Shown here: in pieces, positions 53,825 through 62,866 of the stretch
Numbering within the stretch: the first letter of the stretch is position 1
Layout of the letters: the number at the start of each line of letters is the position of its first letter
Source: JAGKXC01 sp964554385
GTDB lineage: Bacteria; Bacteroidota; Bacteroidia; NS11-12g; UBA955
DNA length: 64,000 nucleotides
Reading direction: 5' to 3'
NCBI GenBank assembly: GCA_964554385.1
Contig: CAZKOM010000001.1
Span: 1 to 64,000, forward strand
Notes under the pieces: generated by a model
What the model saw: only the letters and a program-made list of their open reading frames with translations
Told to the model about the DNA's origin: nothing
The model's database searches: none
Position numbers and translations under genes: made by a program

Positions 53825-54631
53825 TTAACTAAATGGTGAATTGGGTTCTTTGGCTATAACATTATAGGTTAATTTATCTGCTAATCTTGGGAATAGTTTA
53901 TTGATCCAAACAGCTAATTTTCCTTGCAGTGTTAATATTAAATACATTCGTCTTTTTTCAATTGCATTGAGTACTTCAATTGCAACTTCTTCGGAAGACA
54001 TTAAATTCTTTTCGTTTAACGGTGATTCATCTTGGGTTTTACCTTCAGAATTCAGTGCCGTTTTCCGAATATTGCTGGCAGTATATCCAGGACAGGCAAT
54101 TAACACGTGAACTCCAGTTTTTAAATTTTCGCAACGCAAACTTTCTAAAAATCCTTGCATCGCAAATTTGCTTGCGCTGTAGCCTGTGCGCGCAGGCAAT
54201 CCTTTAAATCCAGCAATTGACGAAATACCCACTACGCTGCCTCTATTTTTCAGTAATTCAGGCATTGCATATTGAGTACAATATACCGTACCCCAAAAAT
54301 TAGTATTCATCAATTTTTCCAACACCTCAGAATCGGTATCCTTAAATAAACCACGCATACTAATCCCAGCGTTATTAATTAAAATATCCAATCGACCTAA
54401 GGAATCGATACCTCCCTCAATAAATCGTTTACAATCTGTTTTTAAACTAACATCCCCTCTACAAATAAAAACTACGGCACCCAACTTCTCACATTCCTTG
54501 GCTGTTTCAGTTAATGCTTCCAAATTTCTAGCCATCAACGCTAGGTTAAATCCGCGTTTTGCAGATTCAATGGCTAGTGATTTTCCAATTCCACCACTGC
54601 TTCCTGTTATGAATACGGTTTTTTTTTGCAT
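53825..54631 (-). CDS. Short-chain dehydrogenase/reductase
   Basis: A 268-residue classical SDR. The NAD(P)-binding motif is TGSSGGIG (9-16 from the ATG at 54631), followed by NNAG, GISSIAGFKG with the catalytic Ser, and YSASKFAMQG with the Tyr and Lys. The C-terminal part has a hydrophobic, basic helix-like tail (KLAVWINKLFPRLADKL), as in membrane-associated family members. Starting at 54631 makes a TAATG overlap with the redoxin stop; the ATG at 54643 is the alternative, adding four residues. Substrate unknown. Confidence 0.92.
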   Translation of the reverse strand: MQKKTVFITGSSGGIGKSLAIESAKRGFNLALMARNLEALTETAKECEKLGAVVFICRGDVSLKTDCKRFIEGGIDSLGRLDILINNAGISMRGLFKDTDSEVLEKLMNTNFWGTVYCTQYAMPELLKNRGSVVGISSIAGFKGLPARTGYSASKFAMQGFLESLRCENLKTGVHVLIACPGYTASNIRKTALNSEGKTQDESPLNEKNLMSSEEVAIEVLNAIEKRRMYLILTLQGKLAVWINKLFPRLADKLTYNVIAKEPNSPFS

Positions 54632-55158
54632 TAGGATTTCCATTTAATCGAACATCCAACAGCAGGGACCTCCGGATAATCGATTTCTAAGCCATCCAAA
54701 GTATATTCAATTGCATCTTCTAAATATACCTGCATCACGGCATTGGAATTTTCCCAGTTGTCATCAATAGCTCCTTTATATACTAATTCTCTTTTGCTAT
54801 TAAACAAAAATACTTCTGGAGTTCTTTGCGCACCAAGTGATTTGGCAACAGACTGATTTTCATCAAGTAAGTATGGAAAAGGCATGTTTAATTGTTTATG
54901 CAATTGTTGCATTGCGTCCAGTCCATCCTGAGGGTAAGCTACGGTATCATTAGCACTAATTGCCATTACACCTAAATTATCTTCCTCATACTTGTTAGCT
55001 AAACTTATCAATCTAGACCAATAAGCTTGCGCGTACGGACAGTGATTGCAACTTACAATTATTAAAAGTGCATATTTATCAGCAAAATCATAACTGTTTA
55101 CAGTTCTTCCATCGGTAGATGGCAATTCAAAATGCGTTAAAGTATCACCAATATTCAT
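54631..55158 (-). CDS. Thioredoxin-fold redoxin (peroxiredoxin-like)
   Basis: A 175-residue protein starting GDTLTHFELPSTDGRTVNSYDF, as in AhpC/TSA-type redoxins. The redox pair is CNHCPYA (C-x-x-C near residues 37-40), followed by LGVMAISANDTVAYPQDG and LGAQRTPEVFLFN with the cis-Pro. CNHC-type members are common in Bacteroidota and probably cytosolic, as no signal peptide is present. The role is either peroxide reduction or disulfide reduction. The -7 box lies 4 nt before the ATG. Downstream SDR and MarC genes are coupled. Confidence 0.85.
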   Translation of the reverse strand: MNIGDTLTHFELPSTDGRTVNSYDFADKYALLIIVSCNHCPYAQAYWSRLISLANKYEEDNLGVMAISANDTVAYPQDGLDAMQQLHKQLNMPFPYLLDENQSVAKSLGAQRTPEVFLFNSKRELVYKGAIDDNWENSNAVMQVYLEDAIEYTLDGLEIDYPEVPAVGCSIKWKS

Positions 55159-55162
55159 ATTA

Positions 55163-55170
55163 CAAAGTTA
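55163..55170 (-). promoter_or_regulatory. -7 promoter box of the redoxin gene (TAACTTTG)
   Basis: An exact TAnnTTTG match on the minus strand with 4 nt to the ATG at 55158; the same box sequence and spacing as at rpe. Confidence 0.6.
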
Positions 55171-55242
55171 CAATTATTACCCATTGATAATTTTGAAATT
55201 GATGTTGTTCGATAGGCGCGCATTATCGTAATTTGTAAGTTC

Positions 55243-57153
55243 ATGGAGCAGTTTATTGTTTCGGCCCGAAAATACCGACCCACTACGTTTGAAGATGTAG
55301 TAGGGCAGAAACATGTGGCGGAAACGTTGATGCATGAAATCAACAATAATAAACTAGCCCAAGCTTTTTTATTTACAGGTCCGAGGGGGGTAGGTAAAAC
55401 TACCTGTGCACGGATTTTGGCTAAGGTTATTAATACCCAAGAAAATTCTGATCCCGATCAAGATTTTGCATTTAATATTTTCGAGATGGATGCTGCTTCC
55501 AATAGTGGAGTAGAAGATATCCGAAATCTAATTGAACAGGTGCGAATTCCGCCGCAAGTTGGTAAATACAAGGTATATATTATTGACGAGGTACACATGT
55601 TGTCACAAGCAGCATTTAATGCTTTCTTGAAAACTTTAGAAGAACCTCCGGCGTATGCAATTTTCATTTTAGCCACAACAGAAAAGCATAAAATTCTACC
55701 AACTATTTTAAGTAGATGTCAGGTGTTTCATTTTAATCGTATAGAAACGATTGATATGGTGAATCACCTAAAAGGAATTGCTGAAAAAGAAGGTGTATTT
55801 GCCGATGAAGATTCTTTGCATTTAATCGCGAGAAAGGCGGATGGGGGACTTAGAGATGCGTTGAGTATGTTTGACCAGTTGGTGAGTTTTGGTGGCGGTA
55901 AGATAATTTATGAAACAGCGGTTGAAATACTCAGTGTATTGGATACGGATGTGTTTTTTGAATTGGTTAACGACTTATTAGACAATAATGTAGCCAACAC
56001 ATTGTTGATGTACGATAAAGTAATTCGAAAAGGATTCGATGGTTCCATTTTTATTGGTGGTTTAGCAGCACACTTTCGGAATTTGGCCGTTTCTAAAGAC
56101 TCCAAAACAGAAAATCTCTTGGATGTTTCAGCAACCTTTAGGCAGAAGTATCTTGAACAGTCAAAACGCAGTAGTTTCTCCTTTATCCTCAATGCTTTAA
56201 ATTTAGTTAATGAAGCAGACGAGAAATATAGAAACAGTAGAAATCCTCGATTGATGGTAGAATTGCTGTTAATGAAATTAGCCAATTTGAATGCCTTAAT
56301 TGCGGTTGCTCCAGCTTGGGAAGACTTAAAAAAAAAACTTAACCAAGGCGGAGTATCGCAGTTAGGATCAGGCGCCTCTCAAATTCGAACGGCAAACGAC
56401 CGATTGCAAGCCGTAATTATTGAAGAAAAAGACACAAAATCTACGGATATTCCCAAAATTCAATCTAAAGCTAATGAAGTACTTGGCGGAAAATTATCCT
56501 CATTTGAAGCGTTTAAACGTCAAAAATTAGCAGAGAAAGCAACTCAATCGGGAGGTAAAAATAACATTCAAGAAAATCAAGAATCTTCCATTAATATTGA
56601 ACAAAACCTTGATTCAAATTCAGCAAATCAGCAGAAAATAGACAGTAAAATTTCGCTTTCTCAAGGATTAAATGAGCTCAATAACAACGAATTTAATCAG
56701 ACACAAAATAAAATCCAGCAATTAGAATCATCAGGTAGTTCCACGCAACCGCTGGAAGTGTTTGAAAATGAAATTGATAATTCATCCATTAAACGGGTAA
56801 CTGTAAGTTCGGAACAATTAAATTCTGCAATTAAACAATTTATTTCTACTCAAGGTGCTCGTGTTTCTTCCGCATTAAAACTGTTGACCTACTCGTTAAC
56901 TTCTGAAAATTCCTTGAAAATAGTGTTAGGCTCTAAAGCCCAAGAAGGACTCATTGAAGAAGTAAGAGCATCATTAATTCAATTTTTAAATAAAACTTTA
57001 CCAGTTAAGGTAACAGGATTAGAAACTGAATTAGCTGAGTTGGAGAATACAGAAAGACGACCTTATACCGATAGAGAAAAGTTGGAATATTTAACAAAAA
57101 AACACCCTTTATTGGCGAAAACTATTGAAGATCTACAATTGCGAATTCCCTAA
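55243..57153 (+). CDS. dnaX: DNA polymerase III gamma/tau subunit
   Basis: The clamp-loader ATPase, 636 residues. The N-terminal AAA domain has KYRPTTFEDVVGQ, the Walker A motif GPRGVGKT (46-53), Walker B VYIIDEVHMLSQAAFNAFLKTLEEPP and sensor 1 LATTEKHKILPTILSRCQ. The zinc-binding four-Cys module that most bacterial DnaX have between residues ~64 and 79 is missing; the stretch reads NTQENSDPDQDFAFNIF. Residues about 390-530 are a disordered Gln/Asn/Ser linker, then a C-terminal domain (about 535-636) of tau type. TAATTTG, 7 nt before the ATG, is a one-base-short -7 box. Confidence 0.95.
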   Translation: MEQFIVSARKYRPTTFEDVVGQKHVAETLMHEINNNKLAQAFLFTGPRGVGKTTCARILAKVINTQENSDPDQDFAFNIFEMDAASNSGVEDIRNLIEQVRIPPQVGKYKVYIIDEVHMLSQAAFNAFLKTLEEPPAYAIFILATTEKHKILPTILSRCQVFHFNRIETIDMVNHLKGIAEKEGVFADEDSLHLIARKADGGLRDALSMFDQLVSFGGGKIIYETAVEILSVLDTDVFFELVNDLLDNNVANTLLMYDKVIRKGFDGSIFIGGLAAHFRNLAVSKDSKTENLLDVSATFRQKYLEQSKRSSFSFILNALNLVNEADEKYRNSRNPRLMVELLLMKLANLNALIAVAPAWEDLKKKLNQGGVSQLGSGASQIRTANDRLQAVIIEEKDTKSTDIPKIQSKANEVLGGKLSSFEAFKRQKLAEKATQSGGKNNIQENQESSINIEQNLDSNSANQQKIDSKISLSQGLNELNNNEFNQTQNKIQQLESSGSSTQPLEVFENEIDNSSIKRVTVSSEQLNSAIKQFISTQGARVSSALKLLTYSLTSENSLKIVLGSKAQEGLIEEVRASLIQFLNKTLPVKVTGLETELAELENTERRPYTDREKLEYLTKKHPLLAKTIEDLQLRIP

Positions 57154-57240
57154 TCGGCAATTATTCTATTTTTATAGGTTATTTTAGTCGATTTGCTTCT
57201 AAAAGCAAGCTTTTATTTGTTATTTTGTGAAAGGATATTC

Positions 57241-58434
57241 ATGCCAAATTTATCGTTTCAAAACACGGAAATTGCCTTTGCCCATAAATCAACGAAAGAG
57301 TTGAAGCAGGCAAAAATGTTATTTAAATCCTTCAATTACCCTTGGCTTATTAAACACGGAGATACCTTAGCCAGACTGGCAATTGCAATCGGTTGTAAAT
57401 CGGTTATCAAAAATACTATCTTCAAGCAGTTTTGTGGGGGAGAATCCATCACCGAATGCGAACAACGAATTCAGTCATTGGCAATTTCCCAAATTGGAAC
57501 TATTTTGGATTATTCTGTGGAAGGGGAAGAGGAGGAATCTGTTTTTATTGCTACATGCGAAGAGATAAAAAAGACCATTGACAAAGCCGCTGGAAATCCT
57601 CAAATTCCTTTTAGTGTATTTAAAGTTACGGGTATTATTGCGTTTGAAATATTGGAAAAAGCTTCAAACCTAATATGTAAACAGAATCAATTACCGAGTT
57701 CGGAAATTGGCAAACTATTATCTCCGGATGACGCTAAACATTGGGAACTGGGGGTTGCGAGATTTTTTGATATAGCCAAGCATGCACATTCCAAACAAGT
57801 CCGATTGTTTATAGATGCCGAAGAATCTTGGATTCAACCTGCTATTGATCGTTTAGCGGAAGAGGCGATGGAGCTGTACAATATGGAAATGGCAATAATT
57901 TTTAATACGATTCAGTTGTACCGTCATGATCGACTTGCGTATTTAAATCACATGATCAATTCCTCTTCTGGATTTTTAGGATTTAAGTTAGTTCGAGGTG
58001 CTTACATGGAAAAAGAAAGAGCTAGAGCTAAAGAATTTGGATATGTCGATCCAATTCAACCCAATAAGGCTCCCACGGATGCGGATTACAATGCTGCAGT
58101 AAAATTGTGGTTAGAAACCCACGCCCGAGTTTCTGTTTGTATAGGTACTCATAACGAAGAAAGTAGTTTGTTAGGTACACAAATTCAAGCTGCTCAAAAT
58201 ATTGAATCGAATAGTTCCCATGTCTTTTATTCTCAATTATTGGGAATGAGCGATCATATCAGTTATAACCTAGCGCATGCGAAGTATAATGTTTGTAAAT
58301 ACGTACCCTACGGACCAGTGAGTGCCGTGATTCCATATCTAACGCGTAGAGCACAAGAAAATAGCGGAATGGCGGGTCAAATGGGTAGAGAACTTTCCTT
58401 GATTAATTCCGAAATAATAAGAAGGAAATCATGA
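57241..58434 (+). CDS. Proline dehydrogenase
   Basis: A 397-residue FAD enzyme oxidising proline to pyrroline-5-carboxylate, the monofunctional type. The TIM-barrel core is visible as LFIDAEESWIQPAIDRL, FNTIQLYRHDRLAYL, FKLVRGAYMEKERARA, CIGTHNEESS, YSQLLGMSDHISYNLA and VPYGPVSAVIPYLTRRAQENSGMAGQ, which carry the substrate and FAD residues of PRODH. The ATG at 57241 is chosen over a TTG at 57193. TATTTTG, 14 nt before the ATG, is a one-base-short -7 box. The stop overlaps ccmC by 4 nt (ATGA), placing it in the cytochrome c maturation operon. Confidence 0.9.
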   Translation: MPNLSFQNTEIAFAHKSTKELKQAKMLFKSFNYPWLIKHGDTLARLAIAIGCKSVIKNTIFKQFCGGESITECEQRIQSLAISQIGTILDYSVEGEEEESVFIATCEEIKKTIDKAAGNPQIPFSVFKVTGIIAFEILEKASNLICKQNQLPSSEIGKLLSPDDAKHWELGVARFFDIAKHAHSKQVRLFIDAEESWIQPAIDRLAEEAMELYNMEMAIIFNTIQLYRHDRLAYLNHMINSSSGFLGFKLVRGAYMEKERARAKEFGYVDPIQPNKAPTDADYNAAVKLWLETHARVSVCIGTHNEESSLLGTQIQAAQNIESNSSHVFYSQLLGMSDHISYNLAHAKYNVCKYVPYGPVSAVIPYLTRRAQENSGMAGQMGRELSLINSEIIRRKS

Positions 58435-59551
58435 ATTCCATCAGCGAGAAAATAAGTAAATGGTCGCCATGGATAGCCTTGGTTGGAATTTTTTACGTGT
58501 TAATTGGTGGTTTATTATTACCGTTGAATCCTGGAATTACCGGAGTAAATAAATCCTTGTTGTATTCGGATTCGGTTCAGACAATTACCGTAAAGACATA
58601 TCAATTTCCCAAACATACTGTTATAAGGAAGGTTTGGTTAAGAACCACTATTCCCAATAAACAAGGTGCATTTTCATTTTTTGAAGCAAAGGTATTTGCA
58701 CAAGATAAAGTAGATGTTACCAATACATTTGCAATTCAAACCCATTGTATTTTGGGTAATTCCGATGTGAAATCGCAAGACTTGGATTTATGGGTAGAGT
58801 ATAACAACGATTTAATTTTCTTGCCCAAGAGTTTTTATTTAAAAAAATCGGTTAAAGATACAATTCAGAAATCGGCAAACTTCGCGGATTTTAATACTAA
58901 AGATCGTTTAAATGACAGCAAAGGATTGACCTTTCCTAATCGTGTTACGTTAAATGAGAGTATTCGAAATTTGTTTTATCATGTGCCCATGTGGTTTTCC
59001 ATGATATTGCTATTGGCAGTAGCTGCCATCTTTGGAATACTATATTTAACTAATGGGAATTTAGAAAATGAGTACCGATTTGATGCTTTAATAAAGGTTG
59101 GAATTGTATGTGGCGTGCTCGGTATGATTACTGGTGCCACTTGGGCTAGAGCAACCTGGGGTTCTTGGTGGCCAAAGNNNNNNNNNNTGATCCTAAATTA
59201 AATGGGGTTGCAATTGGTATGTTAATGTATTTAGCCTATTTGGTCTTGCGTTCTACCTTAACAGATCCGTATCAAAAAGCCAGAATTTCTGCTATATATT
59301 CCGTGTTTGTCTTTCCAATTTTTATTGCATTAATCGCAATTATGCCCAAATTGGCTGAAAATTCACTTCACCCTGGTTCAGGAGATAGTGTTGGATTCAA
59401 TCAATACGATTTGAATTCTACGTTACGGATGTTTTTTTGGCCCGCAGTTATTTCATGGATTGCTTTGTTCTGGTGGATAGCAGATATTGTATATCGCTTG
59501 CGTAAAATAGAAGAATTACAATTACATAAAGAATATGAAGAAAATGTTTAA
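58431..59551 (+). CDS. ccmC: Cytochrome c maturation protein CcmC (haem delivery), interrupted by an assembly gap
   Basis: A membrane protein that presents haem to CcmE. One N-terminal helix (about 12-34) is followed by a ~150-residue extracytoplasmic domain, then further helices from LFYHVPMWFSMILLL on. The tryptophan-rich WWD haem region is WGSWWPK...DPKLNGVAIGMLMYLAYLVLR and contains ten N (59178-59187). The two halves are in different frames if the N count is taken literally (11 nt between codons); the N run is probably a placeholder of wrong length, and the CDS is very likely intact. The large domain after helix 1 is longer than in E. coli CcmC (245 residues) but is seen in related Bacteroidota CcsA/CcmC proteins as I recall them. 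Confidence 0.8.
59178..59187. other. Assembly gap (10 N)
   Basis: Ten N lie inside the WWD region of ccmC. The reading frame is restored only if the true gap is not 10 bases; 2, 5, 8 or 11 bases would keep one frame. It marks a scaffold join, not a proven frameshift. Confidence 0.98.
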
Positions 59552-59792
59552 TAAGAGGTTCAAACAACTGTTTTCCCTAGGTTTGTTATTGATTCCATAT
59601 TTGGTTTCAGCACAAACCGAAACAAATAATATTACTCAAGAGTTGGACTCAAATGCCGCAGAATGGCTTCAAGGCTCCTATCGATATAATACAGTAGTTG
59701 CGGTGTTAGCGATAATATTCTTGGGAATTTGGTTTTATTTATTACGCATGAGTCGTAGACTTCGCAGAGTTGAAGAAAAATTAACAAAATGA
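59535..59792 (+). CDS. ccmD: CcmD-family small membrane protein
   Basis: An 85-residue protein with two hydrophobic parts: a signal-like N-terminus (about 9-25, ending VSAQ) and a transmembrane helix (about 52-70), followed by a short basic cytoplasmic tail RRLRRVEEKL. CcmD helps release holo-CcmE from CcmC. The identification rests on length, topology and position between ccmC and ccmE. It overlaps ccmC by 17 nt and ccmE by 4 nt (ATGA). Confidence 0.75.
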   Translation: MKKMFNKRFKQLFSLGLLLIPYLVSAQTETNNITQELDSNAAEWLQGSYRYNTVVAVLAIIFLGIWFYLLRMSRRLRRVEEKLTK

Positions 59793-60208
59793 AAAAATTA
59801 CACATTGCCTTGTTATTGATTGCCGCTATTGGAATTGCCTCTGTTGTAAGTATGTATGGCAGTACTACTCAATATGTATCGTTCAACGAAGCGCAAGCCA
59901 TTTATCGTGACAATCCAAGCAAAACGGTACATATATTCTGTAACTTGAACAAGTCCAAAGAGATTGAATATGATCCCCAAAAAAATGCAGAAAAGCTTGT
60001 TTTTTACGCCGTTGATTCCCTAGGTGTTGAAAGTAAGGTTATTTTTAACGGTACGATTCCACCGCAATTTCAACAAATTGAAAAATTGGTATTGGAAGGA
60101 CATGCTATTGAAAATGCTTTTTTTGCCGAAAAAGTACTAACCAAGTGTCCATCAAAATACGAAGAAACCCAAGCATCGGAGCATCCAACAGATATTCCAA
60201 AACAATAA
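59789..60208 (+). CDS. ccmE: Haem chaperone CcmE, CxxxY type
   Basis: A 139-residue membrane-anchored haem chaperone. It has an N-terminal helix (about 5-22), then an OB-fold periplasmic domain with VSFNEAQ, ...KLVFYAVDSLG, IFNGTIPPQF and LVLEGHAIENAFFAEKVLTKCPSKYE. In E. coli haem is bound covalently by His130 in an HxxxY motif; here the same place is C120-P-S-K-Y124. CxxxY versions are known from Desulfovibrio and archaea. The short acidic/polar tail follows. Located between ccmD and ccmF, 3 nt before the latter. Confidence 0.9.
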   Translation: MKKLHIALLLIAAIGIASVVSMYGSTTQYVSFNEAQAIYRDNPSKTVHIFCNLNKSKEIEYDPQKNAEKLVFYAVDSLGVESKVIFNGTIPPQFQQIEKLVLEGHAIENAFFAEKVLTKCPSKYEETQASEHPTDIPKQ

Positions 60209-60211
60209 ATC

Positions 60212-62866
60212 ATGGATACTTCAACAGCTGCACAGAAATTCTTAGGTGAATGGTTATGGATCGGTAATTTAGGCCATTCATTAACGGTAATAGCGTTAAT
60301 ATCTGCAATTCTTAGTACCTTATTCTATTTTGTGAATGAGCAAAATAGAGAAGTCAGTTCTTCGAGTTTCCCTTGGGCGAAACGGTTTTTCCAACTTCAT
60401 GTACTATCCATAGTAGGCATTTTTATTACACTATTTACTATCATTTTTTATCATCGATACGAATACCATTATGCTTGGAGACATTCATCCAATGCCTTGC
60501 CTGTTCATTACATGATTTCCTGTTTTTGGGAAGGGCAAGAGTGTAGCTTTTTGTTGTGGTTGTTTTGGAATTCAATTTTAGGATTAATTCTACAACGGTC
60601 CGCTAAAGAATGGGAGAACCCGGTAATGGTGGTAGTAGGTTTTGCACAAATTGCCTTGTCTTCCATGTTGATTGGTTTTCAATTTGGTGATTTCAAAATT
60701 GGTTCTTCTCCATTCGATCTTTTACGTGAACAGAGACCTGACCTGTTAAATATTCCAATATTGTCAGAACTTGGAGTTGGTAACTATTTGCAGGTTTTTA
60801 AAGATGGAAATGGTTTAAACCCTATTTTACAGAATTATTGGATGGTAATACATCCGCCTACTTTGTTTTTGGGTTTTGCTACAGCATTAGTACCATTTGC
60901 GTATTCCATTGCTGCATTATGGAGAGGGAATGAACGAGCATGGCTTTCCCCAGCATTAATATGGAGTTTGGTGTGTGTTGGTATATTGGGATTGGGAATT
61001 ATCATGGGTGGATTTTGGGCCTATGAGAGCTTATCTTTTGGTGGTTATTGGGCATGGGATCCCGTGGAAAATGCCTCCTTGATGCCGTGGTTAATTATGG
61101 CAGCAGCAGCGCATATGGTAGTTATTTCTAGATCTACAGGTCGACATTTATTTACATCCCATTTGTTAATTCAACTTTCATTTTGGTTAGTTTTATACGC
61201 AACTTTTCTAACACGCAGTGGGATTTTAGGGGATAGTTCAGTTCATTCCTTTACTGATTTAGGATTGTCAGGTCAACTTTTGCTGTTTTTGTTAGCGTTT
61301 TTATCCATTAGTTTATTAGTTATTGTTAAACCAGAATGGCGAGTTAAACTTGCGATATTCTTTTTGTCCCTATTTCTGATTCCAGTAATAGCCGCCTACA
61401 ACCTGCCCAACAATGCTCATGACACGTTTACATCGGTTGTTAAATATATAGGTGTTATAATTTTCTTGCTTTTTATAATTGTTTACGTGTGGATGCTATA
61501 TCAACGTACAAAAGCGGATTTACCCGATGAAACACTAAGTTCTAGAGAATTTTGGATGTTTCTTGGTTCGATGTTCTTGATTTTATCGTTGGTTCAGGTA
61601 TTCGCAGCCACCTCAATTCCTGTATTTAATAAACTCTTTGGAAGTAAGACGGTGGTTCCTCCAGCAGAATCATACAACAAAATTCAATTGTGGTTAGCCA
61701 TGCCCATCATGCTATTAATGGCGATAGCACATTGGTTTAGATTTAAAGAAACAGACATTCCCGTTTTGAAAAAATCATTAACAAAGATTGGAGTTGCTGG
61801 AATGATAACGGGTATTGTTTTAATTTTTGTATTTGGTGTTTCGGGAGTTGGATTTCAGATTTTCTTAGTGATTTCAGTTTTACTCATTGTAGCCAACGCT
61901 TGGTATCTCATTGAAAAGAAAGGAATAGAATGGAAGAAATGGGGGGGAAGCCTTGCCCATGTTGGCTTCGGTGTATTGCTACTTGGTGTTTTAATTTCAT
62001 CGGTAAATAAAAATGTACTTACTGGTTCAGAAACGGGAATTGATCTCGCACCGGAAATAGATGAAAATGGTAAAATTGATGAAAAAGGTGTGAAGTTCAA
62101 TCGTCAAAATCAGATACTATATAAAAATCAGCTTCAATCGATTAAAGAATATGACGTTAAATATATTCGTGAAATTCAAGGATCAGGTAATGACAGTATA
62201 GATAAGTATTTTACCGTTGCCTTTATAAAAAGAGATAAAAACGGAAATATCACCGATAGTTTCTCGGTAAATCCAAAAACTCAAAATAATCCCAAAATGG
62301 GTATGTTAGCAGAGCCATCCACTAAACATTTTTTGCATAAAGATATCTTTACCCATGTAAATTATGAAAGTGGAATGGATAGAAAGGAACCCTACGCTTC
62401 ATTCAAGACCGATACGGTTGCATTTAAAGAGGTATTTACATCATCAACCGGTAAATTGCAATTTTCGATTGATACCATGGATAAAGCTATGCAATCCAGC
62501 GGATTATTAATTCGACTTGCAGTTAAAGCTAAGCGATTAAATGATTCAGCTTGGTTACATCCTACCTTTGGAATCTCTTCGGATATGTCGTCATTCCAAT
62601 CAAAAGAGGACAACAATGAGAGTTTAGGTGCTCTTGTATCCATTGTAAACCTTCAAATTATGGATTCTAATCCAAACAATCCAGGAGCTGTGAAGTTTGT
62701 AGTAACTACTGCTGAAAAAACACCTGTAAAACCGTACATAGTGCTGCAGGTGATTGAATTTCCTTGGATTAATTTAGTTTGGGGCGGAACTATTATAATG
62801 GTTTTAGGATTTGCATTATCTGTGAGCAATAGAATTAGTCAATACCGAAAATTGATGAATGCATAG
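60212..62866 (+). CDS. ccmF: Cytochrome c haem lyase CcmF/CcsA family
   Basis: An 884-residue polytopic membrane protein that attaches haem to apocytochrome c. About 14 transmembrane helices are visible. The haem-handling region has HYMISCFWEGQECSFLLWLFWNS, NYWMVIHPPTLFLGFA and the WWD motif GGFWAYESLSFGGYWAWDPVENASLMPW (about 266-293, with conserved His residues nearby). A ~250-residue extracytoplasmic domain (from about residue 600) precedes the last helix. It is larger than E. coli CcmF (647 residues). Its end overlaps the DUF2520 gene by 8 nt. Confidence 0.94.
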   Translation: MDTSTAAQKFLGEWLWIGNLGHSLTVIALISAILSTLFYFVNEQNREVSSSSFPWAKRFFQLHVLSIVGIFITLFTIIFYHRYEYHYAWRHSSNALPVHYMISCFWEGQECSFLLWLFWNSILGLILQRSAKEWENPVMVVVGFAQIALSSMLIGFQFGDFKIGSSPFDLLREQRPDLLNIPILSELGVGNYLQVFKDGNGLNPILQNYWMVIHPPTLFLGFATALVPFAYSIAALWRGNERAWLSPALIWSLVCVGILGLGIIMGGFWAYESLSFGGYWAWDPVENASLMPWLIMAAAAHMVVISRSTGRHLFTSHLLIQLSFWLVLYATFLTRSGILGDSSVHSFTDLGLSGQLLLFLLAFLSISLLVIVKPEWRVKLAIFFLSLFLIPVIAAYNLPNNAHDTFTSVVKYIGVIIFLLFIIVYVWMLYQRTKADLPDETLSSREFWMFLGSMFLILSLVQVFAATSIPVFNKLFGSKTVVPPAESYNKIQLWLAMPIMLLMAIAHWFRFKETDIPVLKKSLTKIGVAGMITGIVLIFVFGVSGVGFQIFLVISVLLIVANAWYLIEKKGIEWKKWGGSLAHVGFGVLLLGVLISSVNKNVLTGSETGIDLAPEIDENGKIDEKGVKFNRQNQILYKNQLQSIKEYDVKYIREIQGSGNDSIDKYFTVAFIKRDKNGNITDSFSVNPKTQNNPKMGMLAEPSTKHFLHKDIFTHVNYESGMDRKEPYASFKTDTVAFKEVFTSSTGKLQFSIDTMDKAMQSSGLLIRLAVKAKRLNDSAWLHPTFGISSDMSSFQSKEDNNESLGALVSIVNLQIMDSNPNNPGAVKFVVTTAEKTPVKPYIVLQVIEFPWINLVWGGTIIMVLGFALSVSNRISQYRKLMNA

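Noticed and set aside
59165..59551. Separate 128-residue membrane protein gene downstream of ccmC
   Set aside because: It is the C-terminal half of CcmC placed in another frame by a 10-N gap of arbitrary length; its first residues continue the CcmC haem motif and transmembrane pattern.
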